Origin: Candidatus Anammoxibacter sp.
GTDB taxonomy: Bacteria; Planctomycetota; Brocadiia; Brocadiales; Anammoxibacteraceae
Direction of reading: 5' to 3'
DNA: 64,000 nucleotides
Assembly: GCA_021777055.1 (NCBI GenBank)
Contig: JAIQZO010000044.1
Coordinates: 124,001 to 188,000 of the forward strand
The notes under the pieces are model-generated. The model was not told where the DNA came from. It saw only the letters and a program-made list of their open reading frames with translations, and searched no databases. Below, piece by piece: positions 27,080 through 36,280 of this stretch; the stretch's first letter is position 1, and each line of letters opens with the position of its first letter. The position numbers were made by a program, and so were the translations under genes.

Positions 27080-28057
27080 TCAAAATGCCATAATATCTCT
27101 CAACGCATTTAAGACTCTGGCAACACTTGGAATGTAGTAATCTTCAGCTTGGGAAAGTGGAACGGCCACATCTTGTCCGGTAACCCTTAAGACGGGTGCT
27201 TTTAGATACAAAAGAGCTTTCTCATTTATAAGTGCAACAATTTCAGCACCGAGTCCGCCGGTTTTAGGCGCTTCATGAATTACCAGTGCCCTACCGGTCT
27301 TTTCTACTGAAGATATTACAGCATCCTTATCCAAGGGAGATAACGTCCTTAAATCTATAATCTCTATATCCAGACCATCGTTTATTGCTTCATTAGCAAC
27401 TGCCTCGGCAACCATCACCATTGCCCCCCAACATATTATTGATAAATCTTTACCCTCTCTAACAATCCTTGCCTTTCCTAGTGGAATTGTATATTCCTCG
27501 TCCGGAACATCACCTTTTAAAGCCCTATATATCCTCTTGGGTTCAAGAAAAATAGTGGGATCAGGATCTCTAATGGCGGAAATTAGCAACCCCTTGGTAT
27601 CCCTAGGTGTGGAAGAAACCACCACTTTGATCCCCGGTATATGGGCAAAAATAGCTTCCGTACTTTCAGAGTGATGTTCAGGTGCCCTTATTCCTGCGCC
27701 ATAAGGCGCCCTTATAACTAAAGGAACAGTATACCTCCCTCTTGACCTGGTTCGCAATCTGGCCGCATGAGATATGATGTGATTCAGTATATAATATATA
27801 AATCCCATAAACTGTATCTCCACAACCGGCCTAAGTCCATATACAGCCATACCAATAGCACAGCCTACAATCCCATTCTCCAAAATAGGAGTATCTATCA
27901 CCCTCTTGTTTCCAAACTCTTCCTGAAGTCCGACAGTCGCCCTAAAGACACCACCATTTACACCAACATCCTCACCTAAAATAACGACCCTTTTGTCCCG
28001 TTGCATCTCTTCTCTTAAAGCCATATTAACAGCTTCAACAATATTCAATACTGGCAA
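27080..28057 (-). CDS. 2-oxo acid dehydrogenase E1 component, beta subunit (cluster 2)
   Basis: This 325-residue subunit begins PVLNIVEAVNMALREEMQRD with a TTG start; AGGAG lies 7 bases upstream on the minus strand. ILGEDVGVNGGVFRATVGLQ (about 26-45) carries the TPP-activating glutamate. PILENGIVGCAIGMAVYGLR, PYGAGIRAPEHHSESTEAIF (about 118-137) and the C-terminal IDLRTLSPLDKDAVISSVEK complete the transketolase-like fold. It follows the alpha subunit by 80 bases. The E2 gene comes 705 bases later because repeats have accumulated in between. Pyruvate and branched-chain 2-oxo acids are both possible substrates. Confidence 0.92.
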   Translation of the reverse strand: MPVLNIVEAVNMALREEMQRDKRVVILGEDVGVNGGVFRATVGLQEEFGNKRVIDTPILENGIVGCAIGMAVYGLRPVVEIQFMGFIYYILNHIISHAARLRTRSRGRYTVPLVIRAPYGAGIRAPEHHSESTEAIFAHIPGIKVVVSSTPRDTKGLLISAIRDPDPTIFLEPKRIYRALKGDVPDEEYTIPLGKARIVREGKDLSIICWGAMVMVAEAVANEAINDGLDIEIIDLRTLSPLDKDAVISSVEKTGRALVIHEAPKTGGLGAEIVALINEKALLYLKAPVLRVTGQDVAVPLSQAEDYYIPSVARVLNALRDIMAF

Positions 28058-28137
28058 ACCAACTCTCCTAGTTTGATTTTTTGCTAGACTAATTAATGAA
28101 CTTCAATTTACAGTTAAAAGAGCAAAACAGTGGTCAA

Positions 28138-29172
28138 TTACCCAATACTATCCTCTAACTCATCAAGCTGCTCCTGAAGATGATCAGGCATTTCAGCGTA
28201 AGTGTACTTAAAGATATCTTCCGGCTTTGGGGCAGGACAGGCTTCTGCTTTTTTTACCGCATTGTCCACCATTTGCCCTGTTTCCTTCCTTATTTTATCG
28301 TCAAGGGAATTATCCAATAAACCCTTTAATTCCAAATACAATTTAAACCTTTTAATAGGATCCTGCTCCACCCACTTTTTAATTTCGCTCTCATTTCTGT
28401 ATCGGCCAGAATCATCAGCAGTGGTATGATCGCTCATACGGTAGGTATAAGCCTCAACAAGTGTAGGACCTTCGCCTTTCTGTGCTTTCTCCACGGCCTC
28501 TTTAGTCGCAGAGTATACGGCAAGTAAATCATTTCCATCAACTTGAATCCCTTTAAAACCATAAGCCGATGCTTTTTGAGATATAGTCTTGGACGCAGTT
28601 TGTTTGTTTCTCGGAACAGATATAGCCCATTGGTTATTTTCACAAAAAAAGACAGTTGGTGTTTTAAACACTCCGGCCCAATTCATCCCCTCATGAAAAT
28701 CCCCTTCTGAAGTTGCCCCATCTCCAAAATATACTACGGTTACAGCATTACCTTCGTCTAGCTTGATTGCATTTGAGAAACCAACACCTATCGGTATCTG
28801 GCTTCCTACTGGTACAGAGAGAGGAAAGACATTGACATCTTCAGGTATTCTACTACCCTCTTCATTTCCCATCCAGTATAGGTAAATATATTCCAAGGGC
28901 AGCCCTCTAACTATCATTGCACCTAGATCCCTATAACTGGGAAATATCCAGTCCATCTCTCTTAAGGCATAAGAACTTCCAACCTGGGCAGCCTCCTGCC
29001 CCTTTAACTGAGCATAAGTCCCCATCCTTCCTTCCCGTTGCAGAGAGAAGGCCTTTTCATCTGCAACTCTTGAGAAAACCATAAATTTGTACATCTGAAT
29101 CAATTCGTCACCCCGAAGCTCTGGTTCTAGCACGGGATTTACATTCCCATTCTCATCTAATATCTTCAGCAT
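28138..29172 (-). CDS. 2-oxo acid dehydrogenase E1 component, alpha subunit (cluster 2)
   Basis: This subunit of about 344 residues begins MLKILDENGNVNPVLEPELR. A TTG four codons earlier (29184) is equally possible, as neither has a clear ribosome binding site. MYKFMVFSRVADEKAFSLQR, GTYAQLKGQEAAQVGSSYAL and DWIFPSYRDLGAMIVRGLPL are typical of the larger Gram-positive/archaeal-type PDH E1 alpha. The TPP motif is YFGDGATSEGDFHEGMNWAG ending FFCENNQWAIS (about 148-178), and the loop TYRMSDHTTADDSGRYR is present. It has an N-terminal extension missing from the cluster 1 protein, supporting a separate origin of the two complexes. First gene of a three-gene minus-strand unit. Confidence 0.91.
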   Translation of the reverse strand: MLKILDENGNVNPVLEPELRGDELIQMYKFMVFSRVADEKAFSLQREGRMGTYAQLKGQEAAQVGSSYALREMDWIFPSYRDLGAMIVRGLPLEYIYLYWMGNEEGSRIPEDVNVFPLSVPVGSQIPIGVGFSNAIKLDEGNAVTVVYFGDGATSEGDFHEGMNWAGVFKTPTVFFCENNQWAISVPRNKQTASKTISQKASAYGFKGIQVDGNDLLAVYSATKEAVEKAQKGEGPTLVEAYTYRMSDHTTADDSGRYRNESEIKKWVEQDPIKRFKLYLELKGLLDNSLDDKIRKETGQMVDNAVKKAEACPAPKPEDIFKYTYAEMPDHLQEQLDELEDSIG

Positions 29173-29184
29173 TTTATTATCCAA

Positions 29185-29492
29185 TGAAAAAATTTATCTC
29201 TAAAAATTTTCCAGCAATACCAGTTTTGCTTCTTCTAATATTGTATCACCATTCTACCTATACCTATTTTATAATTTTCTTATTAATCTTTTCTATTTAA
29301 TTAATTACTAACTAGTTTCTTATTTTATATAGTTGCAGCACTCGATTTTATGCCCTCCTATTAATTGTTTACCATAACAACTCTATTTTGATCTTAAGCA
29401 AAACCATCGTAAGTTCAAACTGTTTTCGGAGAAAGCAGTTTGAATTTACAAAAATTGTACCTACCAAAGTTAAACGGTTCAGTTCATAGTAT
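29185..29492. other. upstream region of cluster 2 with a hairpin
   Basis: It presumably contains the cluster 2 promoter, but no box is convincing. At about 29409-29449 GTAAGTTCAAACTG pairs with CAGTTTGAATTTAC around a 13-base loop. Similar strings occur near 30290, 41420 and 41600. Confidence 0.5.
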
Positions 29493-29807
29493 TATAGTAC
29501 TACCCTGTAAAAACTTCTTTTTTTAAGAAAATTTTTAACAGATTTGATTAGGTTAATCGGAGTGCAAAATTTATTTTGCTAGGGATTCAATTATAGAAAT
29601 GGAAGATGCGAGATTCGAATTAACGGGTTTCCACCAGAGGTGATTCAATCATCTTCTGAAGATTTAGATAGACATTGTATTACTATCTGATTTCAGCAAG
29701 ATAAATCTTGCACTCCGAATATTTCTACAATTTAATGCTTTATCCTCAATTCTGTCCCCTGCATTCTGTATTCTCTATTTGGTTGCGACTTCGCAGCATT
29801 ACGCTAT
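29493..29807 (+). repeat. family A repeat, copy 5
   Basis: It starts TATAGTACTACCCTGTAAAA and ends GGTTGCGACTTCGCAGCATT. The interior is the reverse complement of copy 1 over about 300 bases, with one extra run of about 20 bases near GGGTTTCCACCAGAGG. The hairpin has changed to TGCGACTTCGCA, still a stem. Confidence 0.85.
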
Positions 29808-29883
29808 ACAAATTTCTTCTCATTAAAGGATTCCAACCGGTTTGGCGTCAGCTCTACAGCAATATGAATATTTACTGCTTTTT

Positions 29884-30226
29884 ACCCTGAAGGGGTTATA
29901 CTCATTAGCCCAGGGTAAGGGTAGCACCACCCTGGGTATATGCGTAAGAGAAAAACAAACCCTGAAGGGGTTTTACAATAAGTATCCAGTATCTATCAAT
30001 AATAATGGAACTTAACAAATTCTAGCTAATATTCTTTCTAAAAAAATAAGTTTTACAGGGTAATACTATAAAAGTGATTTGTGCAAAATCTAACAGAAGA
30101 GAAAAATGGGATCTTCGACGTTACATTGTAAAACACCTTCAGTGTTTATATTTTATTTGATATTTTACCCAGGGTGGCGCATAGTTCTACCCTGGGCTAG
30201 TGAATATCACCCCGTTGGGGTAAGTT
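29884..30226. repeat. family E repeat (CCCAGGG/CCCTGAAGGGG hairpins), copy 1
   Basis: Contains CCCTGAAGGGGTTATAC, GCCCAGGGTAAGGGTAGCAC with CACCCTGGG, CCCTGAAGGGGTTTTAC, then, inverted, ACCCAGGGTGGCGCATAGTT with CTACCCTGGGC and CACCCCGTTGGGG. A family A left end in minus orientation lies inside at 30040-30075 (AGTTTTACAGGGTAATAC). Similar blocks are at 54085-54290. Confidence 0.65.
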
Positions 30227-30510
30227 AAATTTGACTTTAAAGCAAGGGAATAATATAAAAACCCCATGAATGTTAGGCAATTTAATACTTACTTTCTTCT
30301 GAAAACAGTTTAAACTAACAAACCATCTCATGTTTGCAGCCTTGTTTATAGACGTACAACTCTAAAAGATGTAAAATTAATAATGTAATAAGAGAAACAG
30401 AATAGTGATAAACCTTTAAACAAGAAAACGTCAGAACTACTAATTTAGAAACATCCAGCAAGATCGCTCCAGCTACAAAATTTAAAATCTAAAATTCAAA
30501 ATTTAGAATT

Positions 30511-30534
30511 TGCTTGCGGCTGTGCCGCACTATG
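30511..30534 (+). repeat. solitary family A hairpin end
   Basis: CTTGCGGCTGTGCCGCACTA plus TG, the canonical right end, 17 bases before the start codon of the MBL-fold gene. No matching left end is seen nearby in this orientation. Confidence 0.65.
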
Positions 30535-30550
30535 GAAAGTAATCATAAAT

Positions 30551-31393
30551 ATGAAAATAGGAGATTACGAAATACATTCGATAGAAACAGGAACATTTGC
30601 CCTGGACGGTGGAGCAATGTTTGGTATTGTACCAAAGACCATTTGGAACAAAAAGTTACCTGCCGACGAAAGCAACAGGATTGATATGGCGTTAAGGTGC
30701 ATGTTAATAACAGGAAATAACAGAAATATCCTTGTTGATACGGGAATAGGAAATAAATTTCCTCAGAAATATAGGAAAATCTATAAAATCCATCAGGATG
30801 AAACGAATATTAGTACTTCACTAAAAAAGCACGGACTGTCCATTAATGATATAACAGATGTAATATTAACGCATTTCCATTTTGACCATGCAGGAGGCGC
30901 AACATGTTTTAGTGACGGGGATTTAAAACCTTCTTTTCCAAATGCTAGATACTATATACAAAAAGACAATATCGACTTGGCCTATAATCCGTCAGAAAAA
31001 GATATTGGCAGTTATCGAAAAGAGAATTTTGAGCCATTAAAGGAGTCTAACAAGCTTGAAATACTTAGAGGAGAAATTGAAATCTTCCTGAATATCTCCC
31101 TTTTTGTTTCAAACGGGCATACTATAGGTCTGCAACATGTAAAAGTTTCTGCTGATGGCAAGACAATTGTATATTGTTCTGATATGATTCCAACAACAGC
31201 ACATTTACCTATTCCATACGTTATGGGCTATGATTTATTCCCATTAACCACAATTGAAGAAAAAAAGAGGCTTTTTTATAAAGCAGCGGAGGAAGATTGG
31301 ATGCTATTCTTTGAACATGATCCGAATATAGAAGCGATCAAGGTGAGAAAAGGTGCGAAAGGATTTGAGATAAAAGAAACGATAGAGTTGTAG
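30551..31393 (+). CDS. MBL-fold metallo-hydrolase
   Basis: This 280-residue metallo-beta-lactamase-fold hydrolase begins MKIGDYEIHSIETGTFALDG. The di-metal site is in ILTHFHFDHAGGA (about 105-117: His108, His110, Asp112, His113). A later histidine is in SNGHTIGLQHV (about 192), an aspartate in IVYCSDMIPT (about 212) and a histidine in MLFFEHDPNI near the end. LVDTGIGNKF is the usual strand before the active site. It resembles lactonase/AttM-like or hypothetical MBL proteins, and no substrate is implied. No signal peptide. The ATG is 17 bases after a family A hairpin, with GGAAAG as the only upstream purine run. Confidence 0.87.
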   Translation: MKIGDYEIHSIETGTFALDGGAMFGIVPKTIWNKKLPADESNRIDMALRCMLITGNNRNILVDTGIGNKFPQKYRKIYKIHQDETNISTSLKKHGLSINDITDVILTHFHFDHAGGATCFSDGDLKPSFPNARYYIQKDNIDLAYNPSEKDIGSYRKENFEPLKESNKLEILRGEIEIFLNISLFVSNGHTIGLQHVKVSADGKTIVYCSDMIPTTAHLPIPYVMGYDLFPLTTIEEKKRLFYKAAEEDWMLFFEHDPNIEAIKVRKGAKGFEIKETIEL

Positions 31394-31395
31394 CT

Positions 31396-31622
31396 ATTTA
31401 GGTGGGTAGGCAGAAGGCTGTTAGAGAAAAAAATGCGTAATCATACAAATTTTAATTAGTTAAGATTTGCGAATCGGTTTGGGTTCTTGGATCCTCAGGA
31501 TTTATCCCTGATTGATCCAAAGATCATCGAAACGGCAAAAGTCTTAAATCGTTTAACTAGAGCGTTGCAAAATCGTCAATTTACTTCAGTCTTCAGTCTT
31601 CAGCCTATTCACCTAAGTAGTC
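31396..31622 (+). repeat. family C element with a deleted four-helix-bundle gene core, copy 2
   Basis: The arms are TTAGGTGGGTAGGCAGAAGG and CAGTCTTCAGTCTTCAGCCT plus ATTCACCTAA. Between them MRNHTNFN, a stop, then LRFANRFGFLDPQDLSLIDP and KIIETAKVLNRLTRALQNRQ can be read. These match the two termini of a four-helix-bundle family member (MRDHTKLRAFELAD at the start; LGxLDxxDxxxLxxxVxExxKVLNxLxRSL at the end) with the middle missing. It is 85 percent or so similar by eye to the copy at 52628. Confidence 0.65.
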
Positions 31623-31627
31623 ACGAT

Positions 31628-32461
31628 TTAGTTTTCAAGTCTCTTTCTTACTTCATCCAGCCCGAGCCAGAAAGTGTAAATTGCATTTAGCGCAAGTTTT
31701 CCTGCTTCAATAAATTCTTTAGCATTAAAACCAGGCTGGTAAAATGTCTCTTCTAATTCATGCCAGACATTAACTCCATGGCCCGCTTCTGTCTGAAAAT
31801 GATATTGAAAGAAACCTGTTGGCAATGGAGTTAGATTATTTGGTGCACGGAACATTCTGTTATATCCTTCAACTCCCACAATAAGCTCTTTCCAGAAATT
31901 ATTCGATTCTTTCTCCTCTCCTTGACCAATACCAAAAGCGGCCCACGTCTCTATAGCAAAACTTGCCCCGGCTCCAACTTGCCCATTGCTACTGCCATAA
32001 GTAGAATCTAGTTGTTCAAGAAATTGATGAGTAGCTTTAGTACCGGTTTCCCATTTACCAATTAGTTTAAGATCAATTTCAAGCTTACTGGCAATCTTTC
32101 TTAACCAGTTAATGTGAGCATGTTTGTTTGAATATAGCTGGTTCTCAATACTTCCAGTCTTAACATCTTGAAGGACGCCGCATTCATTTAATAATATTGC
32201 ACGGGCGCACTCTTCACCTTCCAGAGTATCGGCATTTACCATTCGTTTTGCCTGTATAACAATAAAACGATTGGAAAATACTGAAAACTGCAGAATCAGA
32301 TCCTTAACCTGTGCTGAATTGGCAATACCCTGTTTAAACCATTTGGTATAAGGATTGTTTACTATCACCGTATGTCCAAAGAACTCCTTTTGAATCTCTT
32401 CCTTAAAAGAGTTAAATCTTTCGTTCTCCTTATTATCTACTTTAACCTCTTTACTTTTCAT
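31628..32461 (-). CDS. TENA/PqqC-like (haem-oxygenase-fold) protein
   Basis: This 277-residue all-helical protein resembles the iron-containing redox enzyme/TENA-THI4/PqqC superfamily. Seen: KEEIQKEFFGHTVIVNNPYT (start of helix 1), VKDLILQFSVFSNRFIVIQA and ARAILLNECGVLQD, then KHAHINWLRKIASKL, GAGASFAIETWAAFGIGQGE and GFFQYHFQTEAGHGVNVWHE. The E, H-x-H and H-x-x-x-x-x-H spacing suits a di-iron or cofactor pocket of this fold. No signal peptide. There is no clear ribosome binding site before the ATG at 32461. It is convergent with the MBL-fold gene and shows no operon partner, so its reaction is unknown. Confidence 0.72.
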   Translation of the reverse strand: MKSKEVKVDNKENERFNSFKEEIQKEFFGHTVIVNNPYTKWFKQGIANSAQVKDLILQFSVFSNRFIVIQAKRMVNADTLEGEECARAILLNECGVLQDVKTGSIENQLYSNKHAHINWLRKIASKLEIDLKLIGKWETGTKATHQFLEQLDSTYGSSNGQVGAGASFAIETWAAFGIGQGEEKESNNFWKELIVGVEGYNRMFRAPNNLTPLPTGFFQYHFQTEAGHGVNVWHELEETFYQPGFNAKEFIEAGKLALNAIYTFWLGLDEVRKRLEN

Positions 32462-32498
32462 TTTTTTATATTGTATAAACTAAAAAAAGGTAACTATT

Positions 32499-32708
32499 GG
32501 GGACTAGTACAACGTCTATGTTGTATTGGCGATAGCCATTCGATCTGCACTCTTTTTGTTAACCGGTAGTAATTACGCAGGTGGATAGGCTGAAGGCTAA
32601 AGGTAAAGCTTAAAGGCAAAAAGGCTGTAGCTTTTGCTTTTTGTCCTTAGCCAGTTCCCTTAAAAGGCTTTATGCTTTTACCTTCAGTCTTCAGCCTTCA
32701 GTCTATTC
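32499..32708 (+). repeat. family C repeat, copy 3 (with conserved leader)
   Basis: The leader GACTAGTACAACGTCTATGT with TGTATTGGCGATAG and CTGCACTCTTTTTGTTAACC is followed by GGATAGGCTGAAGGCTAAAG, TAAAGCTTAAAGGCAAAAAG and closing arms CTTCAGTCTTCAGCCTTCAG plus TCTATTCAC. It is almost identical to 52346-52566. Confidence 0.88.
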
Positions 32709-33136
32709 ACTGTAGATGTAACAAAAGAATATCCCATATAAAAGAGTTTATCACATACTATTTGGGAGTGCAAGCCTTCCCTGTCAAAAGAAATATTCAT
32801 TAGTTTTGGTTTACTCCGTATAATTTCTCAGAACAAAACCAGTCGTGCATTTCTAAAACAAGAACAAGGCAAAATGTTGACTATTAAGTTTTACTATTTT
32901 TTACTTTACACTGTGCAATAAAAAAACTATTCTTGGCTTAAATTGTGCAAAAATAAAGAATAAGAAATAGAAAAGTTCTGTACTTAATAATTACGATTTG
33001 CCCATGACCTTTTCCGGGCAAGAGAAGCATCCAGAATTATTATTCATCAGTTGACCAACAATAAGTATAACCACACTATCAATATACAAAACAACCTAAA
33101 TCTTTAAAAGAAAAGACAACTAAAATGGGAGAGAAA
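32709..33136. other. intergenic, nothing recognised
   Basis: It is AT-rich with no open frame of note. It presumably includes the promoter of the FG-GAP/ASPIC gene. Confidence 0.4.
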
Positions 33137-34855
33137 ATGAATGCTTTAGTTAAGACAACCAGTTTAAAGATATCTATTAATAAAATTGCTTTAAATCTAA
33201 TAGCTGTAGTAATCGGAGGGTTAGTATTGTTTAACATAGGCCCCCGGGGCACTGCAATAGGCAAAGAGAGGAAGAATCCTTATCAGGATGTCTCTAATTT
33301 GCTATCACCGTTTACACGAAATGGACTTGAAAATGTTGGCGTTAGCGAGGGTGTTGGCGGAGCGGCCTGGCTCGATTATAATAATGACCAAAAACTAGAC
33401 CTCTTTATAACCAATGGAGTGGGACATGCAAATGGACTGTTCCGCAACAATGGGGACGGCACATTTACAGACGTGGCTGTTGAAGCTGGTATCTCTGACG
33501 TTGACGGACACTCCGGGGTTGTCGCGGCGGATATCGACAACGACGGTTGCACCGACCTGTTCCTAACCGGCGAAGGAACTTTTGCGGGGATATCAGATGA
33601 AGACCCCACCGAGAGTAGTGCCAAACTTTACATCAATAACTGTGACAACGAGGACGATGGCATCTTCACTTTCACTGACATCACTGTTGACTCCGGTATA
33701 CCAGAACAAGCCCATGGAGCGTCGGCTGCCTTCGGAGACATCAATAATGACAGTTTTCTGGACCTTTTTATTGCGCGACCCAACGTCTCATCTATTGCCA
33801 AAGACCAGAAGAACGGAGTGTTTCTAAATAACGGTAATCGAACTTTTACCGACATAACCGAAATGACGGGGCTAGGTTTTGCCATAGGAGCATGCGCCGC
33901 TAGCTTCAGCGATTACAATAAGGATGGATGGATAGACATATTTGTAGCTAACTGTGCAGATCTGGACCTAACTATACCTGGTCTTAATCCAATTCAAACG
34001 CCATTCCAACTACTACGCAATAATGGCGATCTAACCTTTACTGATGTGGCACCAGAAGCCGGACTTGTGGACCTCGGCGGTTGGATGGCGGTTACTCTTG
34101 CAGATATTGATGGTGACCTTGACATGGACCTGTTTGCCACAAATGTTGGCAACTTGATCCCTATAGGGTTTCCTCACATCCTATATGAGAACAACGGCGA
34201 TGGGACATATACTAACGTTGCCGCAGAGGCTGGAGTAGCAGATTGGGAGTTTGGCTGGGGTGCAAGCTTCACTGATTGCGACAATGATGGAGATGAAGAC
34301 CTTTTTTATGCAGGTTCCCTGCCCATGGCCGACGTTATTGGTCCTGGATTAGGAAGCCCAGGACGGTTGTTCCTGAACAATGGTGAAGGAGAGTTCACGA
34401 GAGCGGCAGCCTTTGGTCAGGCAAAAAAATTCACATCAGGTGTCGCTGTGGGTGACTTTGACAATAACGGATTTCCAGACGTAGTTGTGGTTTCAACCAC
34501 TATTACACCGCCAGATGAACCGCAGGTACCGGGTAAACCGTTACTACTCAAAAATAAGGGAAATCGCAATAACTGGCTAACGGTCCGTCTTGTAGGAACA
34601 ACTAGTAATCGAGGTGGTGTGGGTGCGAGAGTAAGAGTGAGAGTTGGGAACCTGAGGCAGGTCAAAGAGGTCTACGCCGGATCGAGTTTTTTATCAACTA
34701 ACAGCCCGTGGTTGACCTTTGGATTTGAAAACCGCAAACGCAGAGCAAACATAGTAGTTATCTGGCCGTCAGGTCTAACAGAACGTTTCGTTGATGTGGC
34801 AACCAACCAGGCAGTCACACTTGTAGAAGCAACAGGCACCACCATTTCCAACTAA
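33137..34855 (+). CDS. FG-GAP/VCBS repeat protein with C-terminal UnbV/ASPIC domain
   Basis: This 572-residue exported protein is of the CRTAC1-like type. The ATG at 33137 is preferred because GGGAG lies 5 bases before it. A hydrophobic signal/anchor covers about 8-33. About seven FG-GAP-type beta-propeller blades follow, each with a calcium-binding-like acidic loop, for example DYNNDQKLDLFITNG, DIDNDGCTDLFLTGE, DINNDSFLDLFIARP, DYNKDGWIDIFVANC, DIDGDLDMDLFATNV and DFDNNGFPDVVVVST. The last 95 residues (NWLTVRLVGTTSNRGGVGAR, AGSSFLSTNSPWLTFGFEN, IWPSGLTERF) are the UnbV/ASPIC domain. Such proteins are surface or secreted and their ligands are unknown. A decayed copy of the C-terminal part lies at 39966-40381. 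Confidence 0.9.
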   Translation: MNALVKTTSLKISINKIALNLIAVVIGGLVLFNIGPRGTAIGKERKNPYQDVSNLLSPFTRNGLENVGVSEGVGGAAWLDYNNDQKLDLFITNGVGHANGLFRNNGDGTFTDVAVEAGISDVDGHSGVVAADIDNDGCTDLFLTGEGTFAGISDEDPTESSAKLYINNCDNEDDGIFTFTDITVDSGIPEQAHGASAAFGDINNDSFLDLFIARPNVSSIAKDQKNGVFLNNGNRTFTDITEMTGLGFAIGACAASFSDYNKDGWIDIFVANCADLDLTIPGLNPIQTPFQLLRNNGDLTFTDVAPEAGLVDLGGWMAVTLADIDGDLDMDLFATNVGNLIPIGFPHILYENNGDGTYTNVAAEAGVADWEFGWGASFTDCDNDGDEDLFYAGSLPMADVIGPGLGSPGRLFLNNGEGEFTRAAAFGQAKKFTSGVAVGDFDNNGFPDVVVVSTTITPPDEPQVPGKPLLLKNKGNRNNWLTVRLVGTTSNRGGVGARVRVRVGNLRQVKEVYAGSSFLSTNSPWLTFGFENRKRRANIVVIWPSGLTERFVDVATNQAVTLVEATGTTISN

Positions 34856-35345
34856 ACATCATATATCAATACACAAAAGAACGAAAAACAACATGTTCTT
34901 ATATCCAGGTAATGTCTCATAAGCGCTAAGTTGTTTTTCGTATTCTTCGCAAGGATTCGAATATCGAACAAGGAATTATGAATGTCGAAGGATAAAAGAT
35001 AATTTGATCTTAAAGAACTCTTAATAGATTTTGACGTAAGAATTATTCGTACAGCGGAATTTATGCCAAAACCAGTGTGTGAATATCATTTCAGGACTAC
35101 TCATTCACAGTAGTACATCTCCAGCTCTTAATTATTAAGAAGCACAAAGCACAGAATCTCATTCTGACTTTAAACACAAGATCAATCTCCTTTAAGCAGA
35201 ATCTCATATAGCATTCATCTCCCTCATTCCTACTGATTTTTGCAACTGCAAACTATTTTTCAGGAATGGTCAAGTTCCAGAAAGCTAACAAGTATAGAAT
35301 TTTTATATTCTTCTATAGCTTAAGCAGTGAATAAGAATAACCTAC
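34856..35345 (+). repeat. trailer of the ASPIC gene with a decayed four-helix-bundle gene; duplicated downstream
   Basis: From the ASPIC stop to about 35200 the sequence is repeated at 40382-40720 (for example TCAATACACAAAAGAACG, AGCGCTAAGTTGTTTTT, AATATCGAACAAGGAATTAT). Within it LKELLIDFDVRIIRTAEFMP can be read from about 35000, the start of a four-helix-bundle (IVP-family) protein, which soon loses frame. Confidence 0.7.
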
Positions 35346-35348
35346 AAA

Positions 35349-35383
35349 TAGGTAAACCACTGGTTTTATCAGTGGCTTACCTA
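35349..35383. terminator. hairpin downstream of the transposase remnant
   Basis: TAGGTAAACCACTG and CAGTGGCTTACCTA form a 14-base stem with one mismatch and a 7-base loop, 76 bases past the transposase stop. It could be a terminator or part of the insertion-sequence end. No T-run follows in the transposase direction. Confidence 0.45.
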
Positions 35384-35458
35384 TGGTGAGTTACCGCAAA
35401 GGATTTGCGCCTAGGCCGTTAAAACATTTTTTTACTTCATCTTTTACCTCTTAATAGC

Positions 35459-36280
35459 TTAATTCCATAATCTTTGCATTAATGCTTGCTTACCAATTAC
35501 TGTCATCATTCTCGATATGTTAAAGCAAGTTGAAAATACTGCCATCTCTGCATTAACACCTGCATTTCCTCTGAGCAAAAACGATCCCACATTCAAATTT
35601 CTTTTGATATGTCCAAAAGGTAATTCTACTTTCTCTTTCCTTTTCTTATATATTTCTTGACCCTCGTCACTTTTATATAACTGTTCAAGCTTTTCTTTTA
35701 ACTTCTCATTTACCTGCCTCTTTATTGTCCTTCCATTCTTGTTCTTTGTACACGCACCAAAATGTTTACATACCTGACAAGTCTTTTGGCTTGTCATTTT
35801 ATATTGATTACAATTTTTTACTTTATCATACCCACTTAATCTTAGTATATTACCTTCCGGACATTCATATATGTCCTTCTCTTCATAGTATAAAAATTTT
35901 TCTTTTCCAAAAGGATTCTCCTCATGTTCTCTACTTACTTGTTTACTCGTGGGGACTATTACTTTGATATCCTTCTCATCTATCACTTTTAAATTGTCAA
36001 CTTTGGAATAACCTGCGTCTGAACAAGCTACTTTACATTCCTTGCCTAACACTTCATTTGCTTTAGTAATTTGGTTAGAAAACTGATTTGTGTCGTTGTT
36101 CTCTTGAATTACATCACTATTTACTATTAACCCGTACTTCTCATCTACTACAATCTGACTGTTATATCCTGCGTGAATACCTTGTCGTCCTTTTATCTTT
36201 ACACAATCCTTGTCTGTACCATTTATGCTCTTTTTCTTTTCTCCTTTTATCTCATCTAAAACAGCTCTTACTTTGATTAG
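35459..36280 (-). pseudogene. 5-prime-truncated IS1182-type transposase
   Basis: The minus-strand frame is open from about 36280 to 35459 (about 270 residues), while IS1182-family transposases run to about 450-500. It reads KVRAVLDEIKGEKKKSINGT, then IHAGYNSQIVVDEKYGLIVN, DVIQENNDTNQFSNQITKAN and ECKVACSDAGYSKVDNLKVI (second catalytic Asp region), a Cys cluster (CPEG, CQVCKHFGACTKNKNG), and KKRKEKVELPFGHIKRNLNV with the catalytic Glu, ending AVFSTCFNISRMMTVIGKQ. The N-terminal DNA-binding part and first catalytic Asp are missing; homology stops near 36280. It lies in only one half of the local duplication, so it arrived after that duplication. Confidence 0.85.
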
